Shown here piece after piece: positions 1-9,314 of a stretch of DNA of 53,546 nt. The DNA is from Franconibacter pulveris DSM 19144 (GTDB lineage: Bacteria; Pseudomonadota; Gammaproteobacteria; Enterobacterales; Enterobacteriaceae), in contig JHYZ01000023.1 in assembly GCA_000621185.1 (NCBI GenBank), positions 1 through 53,546 on the forward strand. Direction: 5' to 3'. The translations under genes and the position numbers were made by a program. Below the pieces are notes generated by a model. It made no database searches. It saw only the letters and a list, made by a program, of their open reading frames with translations, and was not told the origin of the DNA. Every line of letters starts with the position of its first letter. The stretch's first letter is position 1.

Positions 1-271
1 TATTCAGCCTGACCATGTTCATCTGGTGGTTATCGTACCGCCCAAACTCTCTATTTCAACGCTCATGGGTGTTCTGAAAGGGCGCAGTGCAATAAGGCTC
101 TATAACAGGTTCCCGCACATAAGAAAGAAGTTGTGGGGCAATCATTTCTGGGCGCGAGGATACTTTGTGGATACGGTTGGTGTGAACGAAGAGATTATCC
201 GGCGATATGTGAGGCATCAGGACAAAAAGGAACAGGAACTCGACATGCAGATGGAGTTACTACAGAACTAA
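1..271 (+). CDS. tnpA: IS200/IS605-family transposase TnpA, C-terminal part (5' end outside window)
   Basis: The reading frame is open from base 2 and stops at 269-271, so the gene starts upstream of the window. The first visible residues are IQPDHVHLVVIVPP, containing the HxH metal-binding motif of the HUH single-strand transposases. LMGVLKGRSA follows, a characteristic stretch of IS200 TnpA. The tyrosine in IIRRYVRHQ is in the place of the catalytic nucleophile. The stop is followed by the hairpins expected at an IS200 right end. The visible part looks intact, with no frameshift. IS200 TnpA is usually about 150 residues, so roughly the last 90 are seen here. Whether the element is active cannot be told from this fragment. 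Confidence 0.85.
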   Translation, partial: IQPDHVHLVVIVPPKLSISTLMGVLKGRSAIRLYNRFPHIRKKLWGNHFWARGYFVDTVGVNEEIIRRYVRHQDKKEQELDMQMELLQN

Positions 272-284
272 TCAACCGGTTAGC

Positions 285-341
285 AGCGGCCCCCTTTCAG
301 GGGGCTCACTTTAAAGCCACCTCCTCTGGAGGTGGTTTTTT
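285..341 (+). mobile_element. IS200-like right end with two hairpins
   Basis: Between tnpA and the xylR stop lie two strong hairpins. The first pairs GCCCCC (289-294) with GGGGGC (300-305), the type of subterminal palindrome that IS200/IS605 TnpA recognises. The second pairs CCACCTCC (317-324) with GGAGGTGG (328-335) and is followed by six T, so it can also end tnpA transcription. The outer border of the element cannot be fixed without an empty site. It lies within a few bases of the xylR stop at 347. Confidence 0.6.
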
Positions 342-346
342 ACTGC

Positions 347-1525
347 TTAAATCAGCACTTCGCTATACCTGTCCCGATAATCTTTCGGGGTCGACTCGTA
401 AGCCTTTTTAAACACCGAGTAAAAATATTGCAGCGAAGGGTAGCCGCACATTTGTGAGATTTCGTTAATGGTTAACGAGGTAGAAATAAGCAGGCTGCGC
501 GCTTTATCCAGCTTTTCTGCATGAATAACCGCATGAATGGTTTCGCCCACCTCTTCTTTAAAGCGCTTTTCCAGATTAGAGCGGGAAATGCCTACGGCAT
601 CCAGCACCTGTTCAACCTTGATGCCTTTGCAGGCGTGATTGCGAATGTAATGCATCGCCTGGATAACTGCCGGGTCATGCAGTGAACGGTAATCCGTGGA
701 ACGCCGTTCTACTACTCGTACGGGCGGCACCAGCACACGCTGCAATGGCATCGACTCATTATCGAGCAGGCGATGCAGTAACTTAGCTGCCTGATACCCC
801 ATCTGTCGCGTGCCCTGCGCCACTGAAGAGAGCGCCACGCGCGACAAATAGCGCGTCAGCTCTTCGTTATCAATGCCGATAACGCACAGCTTTTCCGGCA
901 CGGGAATGTGCAAATGTTCGCAAACCTGTAGAAGGTGACGCGCCCGCGCGTCCGTCACGGCGATAATGCCGGTCTGGGGCGGCAGCGTTTGCAGCCAGTC
1001 CGCCAGCCGGTTTTGTGCGTGTTGCCAGTTTTCCGGCGCGGTCTCCAGCCCCTGATAGATGACGCCCCGGTATTTCTCCCGCGCCACCAGTTGGCTGAAA
1101 GCATGTTCGCGCTCCGCCGCCCAGCGTTTGCCGCTGGAAGCAGGCAGACCATAAAAGGCGAAGCGATTGACACCTTTTTCTTTAAGGTGCAGGAAGGCGC
1201 TCTCTACCAGCGCCTGGTTATCGGTAGCGATGTAATGTACCGCCGGATAGTGCTCAGGCAAATGATAAGATCCGCCGACGCCGACAATCGGCACGTCAAC
1301 GTCGGCCAGCAGCGTCTCTATCTCCCGGTCATCAAAATCAGCGATGACGCCATCGCCTAACCACTCTTTGATATTGTCGATACGGGCGCGGAAATCCTCT
1401 TCAATAAAAATATCCCACTCCGATTGTGAAGCCTGTAAATATTCACCCACGCCTTCAACGACCTGCCGGTCATATGCTTTATTCGCGTTAAATAACAACG
1501 TAATGCGGTGACGCTTCTCAAACAT
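347..1525 (-). CDS. xylR: Xylose operon transcriptional activator XylR
   Basis: This 392-residue protein is near identical in layout to E. coli XylR. Residues about 1-270 form a LacI-like periplasmic-binding-fold domain that senses D-xylose. Residues about 285-392 form an AraC-type double helix-turn-helix (ISRSNLEKRFKEEVGETI, then a second helix pair near SINEISQMCGYPS-like residues). I chose the start MFEKRHRITLLF, which gives the E. coli length, over an in-frame ATG seven codons upstream. The gene lies downstream of xylH on the same strand, as in E. coli, where it also has a weak promoter of its own. The last codons are close to the IS200-like right end but the C-terminus appears complete. 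It activates both divergent xyl units from the 5382-5762 region. Confidence 0.95.
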   Translation of the reverse strand: MFEKRHRITLLFNANKAYDRQVVEGVGEYLQASQSEWDIFIEEDFRARIDNIKEWLGDGVIADFDDREIETLLADVDVPIVGVGGSYHLPEHYPAVHYIATDNQALVESAFLHLKEKGVNRFAFYGLPASSGKRWAAEREHAFSQLVAREKYRGVIYQGLETAPENWQHAQNRLADWLQTLPPQTGIIAVTDARARHLLQVCEHLHIPVPEKLCVIGIDNEELTRYLSRVALSSVAQGTRQMGYQAAKLLHRLLDNESMPLQRVLVPPVRVVERRSTDYRSLHDPAVIQAMHYIRNHACKGIKVEQVLDAVGISRSNLEKRFKEEVGETIHAVIHAEKLDKARSLLISTSLTINEISQMCGYPSLQYFYSVFKKAYESTPKDYRDRYSEVLI

Positions 1526-1623
1526 AGTGTTGATTTCCAGGCCCATAACCTGTGTCTGAATACCATATTCCGGCGGCGAGCGGCGAACCCCGCACTGACA
1601 TTGTGATCTGCCGCCGGGTTTGT

Positions 1624-2805
1624 TCAGGCGCGACGCTTGGTTGCCGAATCCATCCAGACGGCGAGCAGCAGAATGGCGCCTTTAACGATGTACTGCCAGA
1701 AGGTGGGCACATCCATCATGCTCATGCCGTTATCCAACGAAGCCATAATAAATGCGCCCATCACCGCGCCGGCCACGCTGCCGATACCGCCTGCCAGGCT
1801 GGTGCCGCCAATCACGCAAGCGGCGATGGCATCCAGTTCCGCAATATTCCCGGCCGAAGGCGAGCCTGCGCCCAGGCGGGAACTGAGAATTAACCCTGCG
1901 ATAGCAACCATTAAGCCGTTGATGGCAAAGACGGCAAGCTTGGTGCGCTCCACGTTAATACCGGAGAGGCGCGCCGCTTCCAGGTTGCCGCCAATAGCGT
2001 AAATGCGCCGGCCAAATGCGGTACGCGTCGCCATAAACAGGCCGCCCAGCAGCAGAAAGGCCAGGATTAGCACCGGGGTTGGCACGCCGCGATAATCATT
2101 CAGCAGCCAGATAGCGCCCAGTACAACGATAGCGGTAATAGCCTGGCGTCCCACTACGCCGCCTGAGGCGGGTGCGCTGAGACCCAGCGCCTGACGACGC
2201 ATACGTCCCCGCCACTGCCAGATAATAAACGCGCCTAAACCCAGCGCGCCTACCGCGAAACCGACGCCATCCGGCAGGTAGCTTTGCCCGATTTGCGACA
2301 TCGCTGCGCTGGTGGGCGAGACAGTAGTACCGTTAGTGATGCCTATCAGCACGCCGCGAAACGCCAGCATACCGGCGAGCGTGACGATAAACGAAGGGAC
2401 TTTGCGGTAGGCGACCCACCAGCCGTTCCAGGCGCCAAGCAGCAGCCCCAGCAACAGAGTGACGACCACCGTCAGCGGCAGCGGCCAGCCCAGCCAGACG
2501 TCAAAAATCGCCGCCGCGCCGCCAAGCAGGCCCATCATCGAGCCCACAGAGAGGTCGATTTCGGCCGAGATAATCACAAATACCATCCCTACCGCCAGAA
2601 TGCCGGTAATGGCGGTCTGGCGCAGCAGGTTCGAAACGTTCCGGGCGCTCAGATAAGCGCCGTCGGTCATAAAGGTGAAAAAGAGCATGATGGCAACGAT
2701 GGCGGCAATCATGACAAAAACTTGTAAATTCAGCGCGCGCAAATTGCCGAGCGGCGTCGCCAGCGGCGCGGCCAGTTTCATTTCAGACGGGTTGCTTTTC
2801 GACAT
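1624..2805 (-). CDS. xylH: D-xylose ABC transporter permease XylH
   Basis: A 393-residue polytopic inner-membrane permease of the ribose/xylose (CUT2) class, the same length as E. coli XylH. Hydrophobic segments run along the protein, with conserved stretches [12 protein letters not shown] and [17 protein letters not shown] typical of RbsC-like permeases. The start [12 protein letters not shown] overlaps the end of xylG by 23 bases, which suggests translational coupling. Two copies are expected to form the channel for xylose delivered by XylF and energised by XylG. The 98-bp gap to xylR contains an inverted repeat (CCGGCGG near 1570 with CCGCCGG near 1612) that could attenuate or stabilise the message. 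Confidence 0.95.
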   Translation of the reverse strand: MSKSNPSEMKLAAPLATPLGNLRALNLQVFVMIAAIVAIMLFFTFMTDGAYLSARNVSNLLRQTAITGILAVGMVFVIISAEIDLSVGSMMGLLGGAAAIFDVWLGWPLPLTVVVTLLLGLLLGAWNGWWVAYRKVPSFIVTLAGMLAFRGVLIGITNGTTVSPTSAAMSQIGQSYLPDGVGFAVGALGLGAFIIWQWRGRMRRQALGLSAPASGGVVGRQAITAIVVLGAIWLLNDYRGVPTPVLILAFLLLGGLFMATRTAFGRRIYAIGGNLEAARLSGINVERTKLAVFAINGLMVAIAGLILSSRLGAGSPSAGNIAELDAIAACVIGGTSLAGGIGSVAGAVMGAFIMASLDNGMSMMDVPTFWQYIVKGAILLLAVWMDSATKRRA

Positions 2806-4324
2806 GGCTGTCGCTCCTCAGTGCGGCTTCCATCACCTGCTCCTGGGTCAGGTTATGGTTGATAAGATTGGCTTTCAGGCGGCCTTCATGCATCACCAGT
2901 ACGCGGTCGCTGAGGCCCAGCACTTCCGGCAGTTCGGAGGAGATAACGATGACCGCGATCCCCTGTTGCACCAGTTGGTTAATTAGTTTGTAGATCTCAT
3001 ATTTGGCTCCGATATCGATGCCGCGGGTGGGTTCATCCAGAATCAGCACCCGGGGGTTAAGCAGCAGGCAGCGTGCAAGAATCGCTTTTTGCTGGTTGCC
3101 GCCGCTTAAGCGGCCGATAGCGAGCATGGGCGAGGCCGTTTTCACCTTCAGCCGCTGTAGCGACTGTAAGATGCACTGCTGCTCGGCCGCGTCGTCCAGC
3201 GCGCTCAGCGCGCCGGAAAAGTTATCCAGCGCCGCCAGCGTAATGTTCTGTCCGACCGCCATTACCGGCACGATGCCGTCTCTCTTGCGATCTTCCGGCA
3301 CCATGGCGATGCCGTGCGCGATGGCCTGTTTGCAGTTGGTTATCGTCACTGGTTTGCCATCGATAAAGATTTTGCCTTCATGACGGCCGGGCCAGACGCC
3401 GAACAGGCACTGCACCGCTTCTGTTCGTCCGGCGCCTACCAGGCCTGCGATGCCAAGGATTTCACCGCGGCGCAGTGAAAAAGAGACATTATTCACCCGC
3501 TTGATGTGCCGGTTAACCGGATGCCAGGCGGTCAGGTTTTCCACGCGCAGAATCTCTTCGCCTGCGTTGTGCGGCTCGTTAGGGTAGAGCGCTGTCAGCT
3601 CCCGGCCGACCATCATGGTGATGATATCCTCCTCGCGCATCTGTTCGGCTTCCCGGGTACCGATGTGCTGCCCGTCGCGGATAACGCAGATGGTGTCGGA
3701 GATCGCCTTTACCTCGTTCAGCTTGTGGGAGATATAAATACAGGCGATGCCGTGGTTTTGCAGATCGCGGATAATCTCCAGCAGCACGGCGGTTTCCTGT
3801 TCGGTGAGCGACGCGGTGGGCTCATCCAGAATCAACAACCGCACTTGCTTATTCAGCGCCTTGGCGATTTCAACCAGCTGCTGTTGGCCGAGACCTAAAT
3901 CGCCGACCCGGGTATCGGGTGAGATAGCGAGGCTGACCTGGGCGAGCAGCTTCTGGCAGCGTAGCGTCATGGTGTCGTAATCCAGTACGCCGCGGTGCGT
4001 TATCTCGGCGCCAAGAAAAATGTTTTCCAGCACCGTCAGGTGCTTCACAAGAGCCAGCTCCTGATGAATTATCGCGATGCCTTTACGCTCGGTATCGCGA
4101 ATGTGGTTCGCCTCCAGTTTTTCTCCGGCGAACCAAATTTCGCCCTCGTAGCTGCCGTGCGGGTAGATGCCGCAGAGCACTTTCATCAACGTTGATTTAC
4201 CAGAGCCGTTTTCGCCGCACAGCGAAAGCACCTCACCCGGATTCAGCGAGAGCGTGACGTTATCCACCGCTTTCACCGCGCCGAATGCTTTAGTGATGTT
4301 TTTCATTTCGAGTAAGTAAGGCAT
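2783..4324 (-). CDS. xylG: D-xylose ABC transporter ATP-binding protein XylG
   Basis: A 513-residue tandem ATPase of the sugar CUT2 class. The first nucleotide-binding domain has Walker A GENGSGKS at residues 37-44, a degenerate signature LGLGQQQ and Walker [11 protein letters not shown]. The second has a non-canonical Walker A ([10 protein letters not shown]) but a good signature LSGGNQQK and Walker [12 protein letters not shown]. This asymmetry is normal for RbsA, AraG and XylG. It powers xylose import through XylH and acts on the cytoplasmic face of the membrane. It is separated from xylF by a 64-bp gap containing a strong hairpin. Confidence 0.95.
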   Translation of the reverse strand: MPYLLEMKNITKAFGAVKAVDNVTLSLNPGEVLSLCGENGSGKSTLMKVLCGIYPHGSYEGEIWFAGEKLEANHIRDTERKGIAIIHQELALVKHLTVLENIFLGAEITHRGVLDYDTMTLRCQKLLAQVSLAISPDTRVGDLGLGQQQLVEIAKALNKQVRLLILDEPTASLTEQETAVLLEIIRDLQNHGIACIYISHKLNEVKAISDTICVIRDGQHIGTREAEQMREEDIITMMVGRELTALYPNEPHNAGEEILRVENLTAWHPVNRHIKRVNNVSFSLRRGEILGIAGLVGAGRTEAVQCLFGVWPGRHEGKIFIDGKPVTITNCKQAIAHGIAMVPEDRKRDGIVPVMAVGQNITLAALDNFSGALSALDDAAEQQCILQSLQRLKVKTASPMLAIGRLSGGNQQKAILARCLLLNPRVLILDEPTRGIDIGAKYEIYKLINQLVQQGIAVIVISSELPEVLGLSDRVLVMHEGRLKANLINHNLTQEQVMEAALRSDSHVEKQPV

Positions 4325-4356
4325 AGCACCCTCGCCCGACGTTCAGACAGCAGCAA

Positions 4357-4382
4357 AGCGCCCATGGCGAACCATGAGCGCC
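4357..4382 (-). promoter_or_regulatory. UUCG-capped hairpin between xylF and xylG
   Basis: Read on the minus strand, an 11-bp stem (GGCGCTCATGG with CCATGGGCGCT, two G-U pairs) is closed by a TTCG tetraloop. It sits six bases after the xylF stop and has no T tract. It is therefore more likely a 3' stabiliser of the xylF message, or a partial terminator, than a full terminator. This is inference from position and structure. Confidence 0.6.
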
Positions 4383-4388
4383 GCCAGG

Positions 4389-5381
4389 TTAAAGCTCGCT
4401 TTTCTTATGAAAACCATCTTTGATGACGGTGGTTTCGATATTGCTTTTATCCACTTCGATAGGCGTTAACAGGCGCGCCGGCACCTCTTTCAGACCATTA
4501 TTGAGCGTGGCGTCCGATTTCGGTTTTTGATCGTTGCCAAGCTCTACCGCTATTTCCGCCGCGGTATTAGCAAGTTGCGTAATAGGTTTATAAACCGTCA
4601 TGGTCTGCGTGCCGGCGATAATACGCTTCACGCCCGCAAGATCCGCATCCTGCCCGGAAATAGCCACTTTGCCCGCAAGTCCCTGCGCGCTCAGCGCCTG
4701 AATAGCGCCGCCCGCCGTGGCGTCGTTGGAGGCGACCACCGCGTCAATTTTGTTGTTGTTGGCCGTCAGCGCGTTTTCCATGATTTTCAGCGCGTTTTCC
4801 GGCAGCCAGCCATCGGCCCACTGATCGCCGACAATTTTAATTTTGCCTTCATCGATATAAGGCTTTAATACTTTCATTTGCCCGGCGCGGAATAACTTCG
4901 CGTTATTATCTACTGGCGAGCCGCCCATCAGGAAATAATTTCCCTGAGGCACTTTGTCGACCAGGCTTTTAGCTTGTAATTCACCGACTTTTTCATTGTC
5001 GAAGGAGATATAGAAATCGATATCGGCGTTATTAATCATGCGGTCGTAAGCGAGAACTTTAATTCCTTCGCGTTTCGCTTCCGCCACGACGTTGCTTAAT
5101 ACCTGGCCGTTGTAGGGAATAATAACCAGCACATCCACGCCGCGGTTAATCATGTTTTCAATTTGCGACATTTGCGTCTCTTCGTTGCCGTTGGCCGACT
5201 GCACGAAAACTTTCGCGCCTAACGATTCCGCTTTGCTGACGAAGATGTCGCGATCCTTTTGCCAGCGCTCAAGGCGCAGGTCATCAATAGCCATGCCGAT
5301 TTTAACTTCTTTAGCGATGCCGCTGAAGCTCGAAAGCATCAGCGAGGCGCACAGGGTAACGAGTAGGGTTTTCATTTTCAT
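4389..5381 (-). CDS. xylF: D-xylose-binding periplasmic protein XylF
   Basis: A 330-residue periplasmic binding protein, the same length as E. coli XylF. Residues 1-23 are a signal peptide (MKMKTLLVTLCASLMLSSFS) and the mature protein begins near KEVKIGMAIDDLRLERW. Conserved stretches include NRGVDVLVIIPYNG, AYDRMINNADIDFY and VVASNDATAGGAIQAL. It captures D-xylose in the periplasm for XylGH. It is the first gene of the leftward xylFGH-R unit, with its promoter in the shared region with xylA. Confidence 0.96.
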   Translation of the reverse strand: MKMKTLLVTLCASLMLSSFSGIAKEVKIGMAIDDLRLERWQKDRDIFVSKAESLGAKVFVQSANGNEETQMSQIENMINRGVDVLVIIPYNGQVLSNVVAEAKREGIKVLAYDRMINNADIDFYISFDNEKVGELQAKSLVDKVPQGNYFLMGGSPVDNNAKLFRAGQMKVLKPYIDEGKIKIVGDQWADGWLPENALKIMENALTANNNKIDAVVASNDATAGGAIQALSAQGLAGKVAISGQDADLAGVKRIIAGTQTMTVYKPITQLANTAAEIAVELGNDQKPKSDATLNNGLKEVPARLLTPIEVDKSNIETTVIKDGFHKKSEL

Positions 5382-5762
5382 AGCGTTAATACCTGTAGTA
5401 GGGGTGAGAAAGGTCGTACAACCATTAAAGCTAAAGGCAAAGAGATACTTTCAGACGCTGGCAATTTTTAGCGCAGACTCGCCTGTTATCAATTACAGAT
5501 TTTTATCTTCTGATTATGATTTTTTGTTTATTTTTGCTTTTATGACGGCGATCGAATTTCATTTTTCAATGCATAGCGCAATTTCAAAAAAGTGGAATAA
5601 GCCTCGAAGATGTTTATTTCATTTTGCACGCTATTTTGAGAGCCGCCGCACATTTGCGTATTCTCTTAATCGCAGTGTGAAATAACGTAATTGAGCAGAA
5701 CGAAAGGTAATTCCAGGATAAAGCCATCCTCGCTGGAACGGTCCCTGATTACGGAGTCAATT
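5382..5762. promoter_or_regulatory. Divergent xylF / xylA control region
   Basis: This 381-bp region separates the two divergent xylose units. It is AT-rich in the middle (about 5490-5650), unlike the flanking genes. A segment close to xylA (about 5670-5707, GTGTGAAATAACGTAATTGA) matches the E. coli xylA promoter as I remember it. By comparison with E. coli, XylR sites should lie around 5550-5650 with a CRP site between them. A candidate XylR element is the TTTTGCACGCTATTTTGAG segment near 5622. I did not find a perfect CRP palindrome, and exact boundaries are inferred. Confidence 0.65.
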
Positions 5763-7085
5763 ATGCAAAATTATTTCGACCAACTTGAGCGCGTGCGTTA
5801 CGAAGGTCCGACGACCACCAACCCGCTGGCGTTTCGCCACTACAATCCTGACGAGAAGGTGATGGGCAAGCGCATGGAGGAGCACCTGCGCTTCGCGGCC
5901 TGTTACTGGCACACCTTCTGCTGGAATGGCTCAGATATGTTCGGCGTGGGCGCCTTTGACCGCCCGTGGCAACAGCCGGGCGACGCGCTGGCGCTTGCGA
6001 AACGCAAAGCGGACGTGGCGTTTGAATTCTTTCACAAGCTGAACGTGCCCTATTACTGCTTCCATGATGTGGACGTCTCGCCGGAAGGCGCATCGCTGAA
6101 AGAATACCTGAACAATTTTGCGCAGATGGTCGACGTGCTGGCGGAAAAGCAGCAGCAAAGCGGCGTGAAGCTCCTGTGGGGCACGGCGAACTGCTTTACG
6201 AACCCGCGCTACGGCGCCGGGGCCGCCACCAACCCGGATCCGGAAGTCTTCTCCTGGGCGGCAACGCAGGTTGTAACGGCGATGAACGCCACGCATCAAC
6301 TGGGCGGGGAAAACTATGTGCTGTGGGGCGGACGCGAAGGGTATGAAACGCTGCTCAACACCGACCTGCGTCAGGAGCGCGAGCAGATTGGCCGCTTCAT
6401 GCAGATGGTGGTCGAGCATAAACACAAAATCGGCTTTCGCGGCACGCTGTTAATAGAGCCGAAACCGCAGGAACCGACTAAGCACCAGTATGATTATGAC
6501 GTCGCGACGGTTTACGGCTTCCTCAAGCAGTTTGGCCTTGAAAAAGAGATTAAGGTTAATATCGAGGCGAACCACGCCACGCTCGCGGGTCACGCCTTCC
6601 ATCATGAAATCGCCACGGCTATCGCGCTCGGCATCTTCGGTTCGGTAGACGCCAACCGCGGCGACCCGCAGCTTGGCTGGGATACCGATCAGTTCCCCAA
6701 CAGCGTGGAGGAAAACGCGCTGGTGATGTATGAAATCCTTAAAGCGGGCGGCTTTACAACCGGCGGGTTGAACTTCGACGCCAAAGTGCGCCGCCAGAGC
6801 ACCGACAAATACGATCTCTTTTATGGCCATATCGGCGCGATGGACACTATGGCGCTTTCGCTGAAGATTGCGGCGCGGATGCTGGAAGAGGGCGAGCTGG
6901 ATAAGCGCGTCGCTAAACGCTACGCGGGCTGGAATGGTGAGCTGGGCCAGCAAATTTTGAAAGGGCAGCTGACGCTCGCGGAACTGGCGAAGTACGCTGA
7001 ACAGCATAATTTCGCGCCGCGTCATCAGAGTGGCCACCAGGAGTTGCTGGAAAACCTGGTTAATCGCTATCTGTTTGATAAATAA
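5763..7085 (+). CDS. xylA: Xylose isomerase XylA
   Basis: A 440-residue enzyme converting D-xylose to D-xylulose, equal in length to E. coli XylA. The active-site motif FHDVD places His101 and Asp104. Other metal and substrate-binding stretches are [32 protein letters not shown] and GWDTDQFPN. The start MQNYFDQL follows ACGGAGT at a proper distance. An in-frame open stretch reaching 24 codons upstream was rejected because it lies in the promoter. A short terminator-like hairpin separates it from xylB. Confidence 0.97.
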   Translation: MQNYFDQLERVRYEGPTTTNPLAFRHYNPDEKVMGKRMEEHLRFAACYWHTFCWNGSDMFGVGAFDRPWQQPGDALALAKRKADVAFEFFHKLNVPYYCFHDVDVSPEGASLKEYLNNFAQMVDVLAEKQQQSGVKLLWGTANCFTNPRYGAGAATNPDPEVFSWAATQVVTAMNATHQLGGENYVLWGGREGYETLLNTDLRQEREQIGRFMQMVVEHKHKIGFRGTLLIEPKPQEPTKHQYDYDVATVYGFLKQFGLEKEIKVNIEANHATLAGHAFHHEIATAIALGIFGSVDANRGDPQLGWDTDQFPNSVEENALVMYEILKAGGFTTGGLNFDAKVRRQSTDKYDLFYGHIGAMDTMALSLKIAARMLEEGELDKRVAKRYAGWNGELGQQILKGQLTLAELAKYAEQHNFAPRHQSGHQELLENLVNRYLFDK

Positions 7086-7090
7086 AAGCC

Positions 7091-7117
7091 AGCGCCGCCA
7101 CGAGGCGGCGCTTTTTT
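7091..7117 (+). terminator. Intrinsic terminator-like hairpin between xylA and xylB
   Basis: Nine perfect base pairs (AGCGCCGCC with GGCGGCGCT) close an ACGA loop and run into six T. It has the form of a rho-independent terminator although xylB starts only 15 bases later. Partial read-through would give more XylA than XylB. It also leaves the xylB ribosome site (AGGAGT, 7119-7124) just outside the stem. Confidence 0.75.
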
Positions 7118-7131
7118 AAGGAGTCGCCGCT

Positions 7132-8586
7132 ATGTATGTCGGAATCGATCTCGGGACATCGGGGGTTAAAGCGATACTGCTGGATGAGCAAGGAACGCTA
7201 TTGGCCTCGCATACGGCACCGTTAAGCGTGTCGCGACCGCAACCGCTCTGGTCTGAGCAAGATCCACAGGCGTGGTGGCAGGCAACGGACGATGCCATGA
7301 AAGCGCTGGGCGCTAAGCAGAGCCTGCGCGGCGTCAAGGCGCTCGGCCTGACCGGGCAGATGCACGGCGCCACGCTGCTGGATAAGCAACAGCGCGTGCT
7401 GCGCCCGGCGATTTTATGGAATGACGGCCGCAGCGGCGAAGAGTGCGCGCTGCTGGAAGCGAACATTGAAACCTCCCGCGCGATCACCGGCAACCTGATG
7501 ATGCCAGGCTTTACCGCGCCGAAGCTGCTGTGGGTGGAGCGTCATGAGCCGGAAATTTTCGCTCAGGTAGACAAGGTCTTGCTGCCAAAAGATTATCTTC
7601 GCCTGCGCATGACGGGCGACTTCGCCAGCGATATGTCCGATGCGGCGGGCACGATGTGGCTTGATGTGGCGAAGCGCGACTGGAGCGACGTCATGCTGGA
7701 GGCGTGCCGGCTCACGCGCGACAACATGCCCGCGCTGTTTGAAGGCAGCGAAATTACCGGCGTGCTGAAGGCGGATGTGGCTGAGGCGTGGGGCATGCCA
7801 GCCGTGCCTGTGGTGGCGGGTGGCGGCGACAACGCGGCGGGCGCTGTCGGCGTTGGCATGGTGGATTCCGGCCAGGCGATGCTGTCGCTCGGCACCTCCG
7901 GCGTCTATTTCGCGGTAAGCGACGGCTTTCGCGCAAAGCCGGAAAGCGCGGTGCACAGTTTCTGCCACGCGTTGCCCAACCGCTGGCATCTGATGTCGGT
8001 CATGTTAAGCGCCGCTTCCTGCCTCGACTGGGCTGCGAAACTAACCGGTTTTCACAGCGTGCCGGCGCTGCTTGAAGCGGCGCAAAACGCGCGCGGCGAT
8101 GTAGGTGTTATCTGGTTTTTACCCTACCTTTCCGGTGAGCGCACGCCGCACAACAACCCACAGGCGAAAGGGGTCTTTTTCGGTTTGACGCATCAGCACG
8201 GCCCGGCGGAACTGGCGCGCGCCGTGCTCGAAGGAGTAGGTTATGCGCTGGCGGATGGCATGGACGCAGTGCATGCCTGTGGCATCGAGCCGCAAAGCGT
8301 AACGCTTATCGGCGGCGGCGCGCGCAGCGGTTACTGGCGGCAAATGCTGGCGGATATCAGCGGCAAAACGTTGGATTACCGCACCGGCGGCGACGTGGGG
8401 CCAGCCCTTGGCGCGGCGCGGCTGGCGCAAATCGCCCTTTCGCCCGGACAATCCCTGCACCAGCTTCTGCCGCAGCTGCCGCTGGAGCAGCAACACCAGC
8501 CCGATAACGAGCGCTATCAGCGCTATGCCGGGCGACGGGAAACTTTCCGCCAGATCTATCAGCAACTGCTGCCGCTGATGTCATAG
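7132..8586 (+). CDS. xylB: Xylulokinase XylB
   Basis: A 484-residue FGGY-family kinase phosphorylating D-xylulose to xylulose 5-phosphate for the pentose phosphate pathway. The N-terminal ATPase-fold motif is GIDLGTSGVKA (residues 4-14). The catalytic-base segment VVAGGGDNAAGAVGVG lies near residue 233. The second phosphate loop is LIGGGARSGYWRQMLAD. GLTGQMHGA is the substrate-binding stretch typical of xylulokinases. It is co-directional with xylA and likely co-transcribed through the intervening hairpin. Confidence 0.96.
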   Translation: MYVGIDLGTSGVKAILLDEQGTLLASHTAPLSVSRPQPLWSEQDPQAWWQATDDAMKALGAKQSLRGVKALGLTGQMHGATLLDKQQRVLRPAILWNDGRSGEECALLEANIETSRAITGNLMMPGFTAPKLLWVERHEPEIFAQVDKVLLPKDYLRLRMTGDFASDMSDAAGTMWLDVAKRDWSDVMLEACRLTRDNMPALFEGSEITGVLKADVAEAWGMPAVPVVAGGGDNAAGAVGVGMVDSGQAMLSLGTSGVYFAVSDGFRAKPESAVHSFCHALPNRWHLMSVMLSAASCLDWAAKLTGFHSVPALLEAAQNARGDVGVIWFLPYLSGERTPHNNPQAKGVFFGLTHQHGPAELARAVLEGVGYALADGMDAVHACGIEPQSVTLIGGGARSGYWRQMLADISGKTLDYRTGGDVGPALGAARLAQIALSPGQSLHQLLPQLPLEQQHQPDNERYQRYAGRRETFRQIYQQLLPLMS

Positions 8587-8647
8587 CGAAGAGGCTGAAA
8601 GCGTATCGCGGAAGGCGAGAGATTAAAAATCCCCTTTTTTGTCGTAT

Positions 8648-8673
8648 AAGCGCGCCAGAAGGCGCGCTTTTTC
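8648..8673 (+). terminator. Rho-independent terminator after xylB
   Basis: The stem AAGCGCGCC (8648-8656) pairs with GGCGCGCTT (8661-8669) around an AGAA loop and continues into a T tract. It closes the xylAB unit and separates it from the hydrolase gene. Confidence 0.8.
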
Positions 8674-8771
8674 GTTGTCCTGAACCAGCCTGTTTCTGTC
8701 CTTTTCTGGTCTGCTCCCGGCGGCGAACCTCGCGCACAATGGCTACGAATCCCCTTTACCGGAGTCCGAAA

Positions 8772-9314
8772 ATGACACGTAGCGCATTGCTTAATATCGA
8801 TACCCAGTGTTCCTTCTTTCACCGCCATTACTGGCAGGAAACGGAGTTTCCGGCCTTTCAGCAGGCGCTAAACGAGCTTATTCGCGGCTGCGAAGCGCTT
8901 CAGGTGCCGGTAGTGGATATTTTTCACGTCGACGGTGACGATGTCTTTACGCTGGAGTCCGGCTTTGTTACGCCGATGCCCTTTTTAACCCATCGTCCGG
9001 CGGTCGCTTTTCATAAGCATGTGCATAACGCTTTTACCGACACCGGACTGGATCGCTGGTCGCGCGGGCGCGATATTAATCATCTGATAATTGCTGGCAT
9101 CCGCACCGAACAGTGCTGCGAAACCACTGCGCGAGTAGCTTCCGACCTTGGCTATAAGGTAACGTTTGTTAGCGAAGCCACGCTGACTTTCCCAATGACG
9201 TGGCAGGGCGTCACGCTGGACGCGCAAACCCTGCGCCATCGTACCGAAACGGTGCTGCAGGGCCGCTTCGCTTCCATTCTCACCGTAGCGCAAACGCTGG
9301 AGCAGCTTGCATGA
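8772..9314 (+). CDS. Isochorismatase-like cysteine hydrolase
   Basis: A 180-residue protein of the isochorismatase/nicotinamidase superfamily. The catalytic triad is visible: Asp10 in LLNIDTQCSF, Lys82 in FHKHVHNAF, and nucleophile Cys115 in AGIRTEQCCETTARVA. The segment before the cysteine follows the GxxTxxC pattern of the family. Such enzymes cleave isochorismate, nicotinamide, ureas or carbamates, and the substrate here cannot be named. The start has a GGAG 8 bases upstream. Its stop overlaps the start of the next gene (ATGATGA), so the two are translationally coupled. In E. coli this position between xylB and wecH holds yiaA/yiaB instead. Confidence 0.85.
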   Translation: MTRSALLNIDTQCSFFHRHYWQETEFPAFQQALNELIRGCEALQVPVVDIFHVDGDDVFTLESGFVTPMPFLTHRPAVAFHKHVHNAFTDTGLDRWSRGRDINHLIIAGIRTEQCCETTARVASDLGYKVTFVSEATLTFPMTWQGVTLDAQTLRHRTETVLQGRFASILTVAQTLEQLA

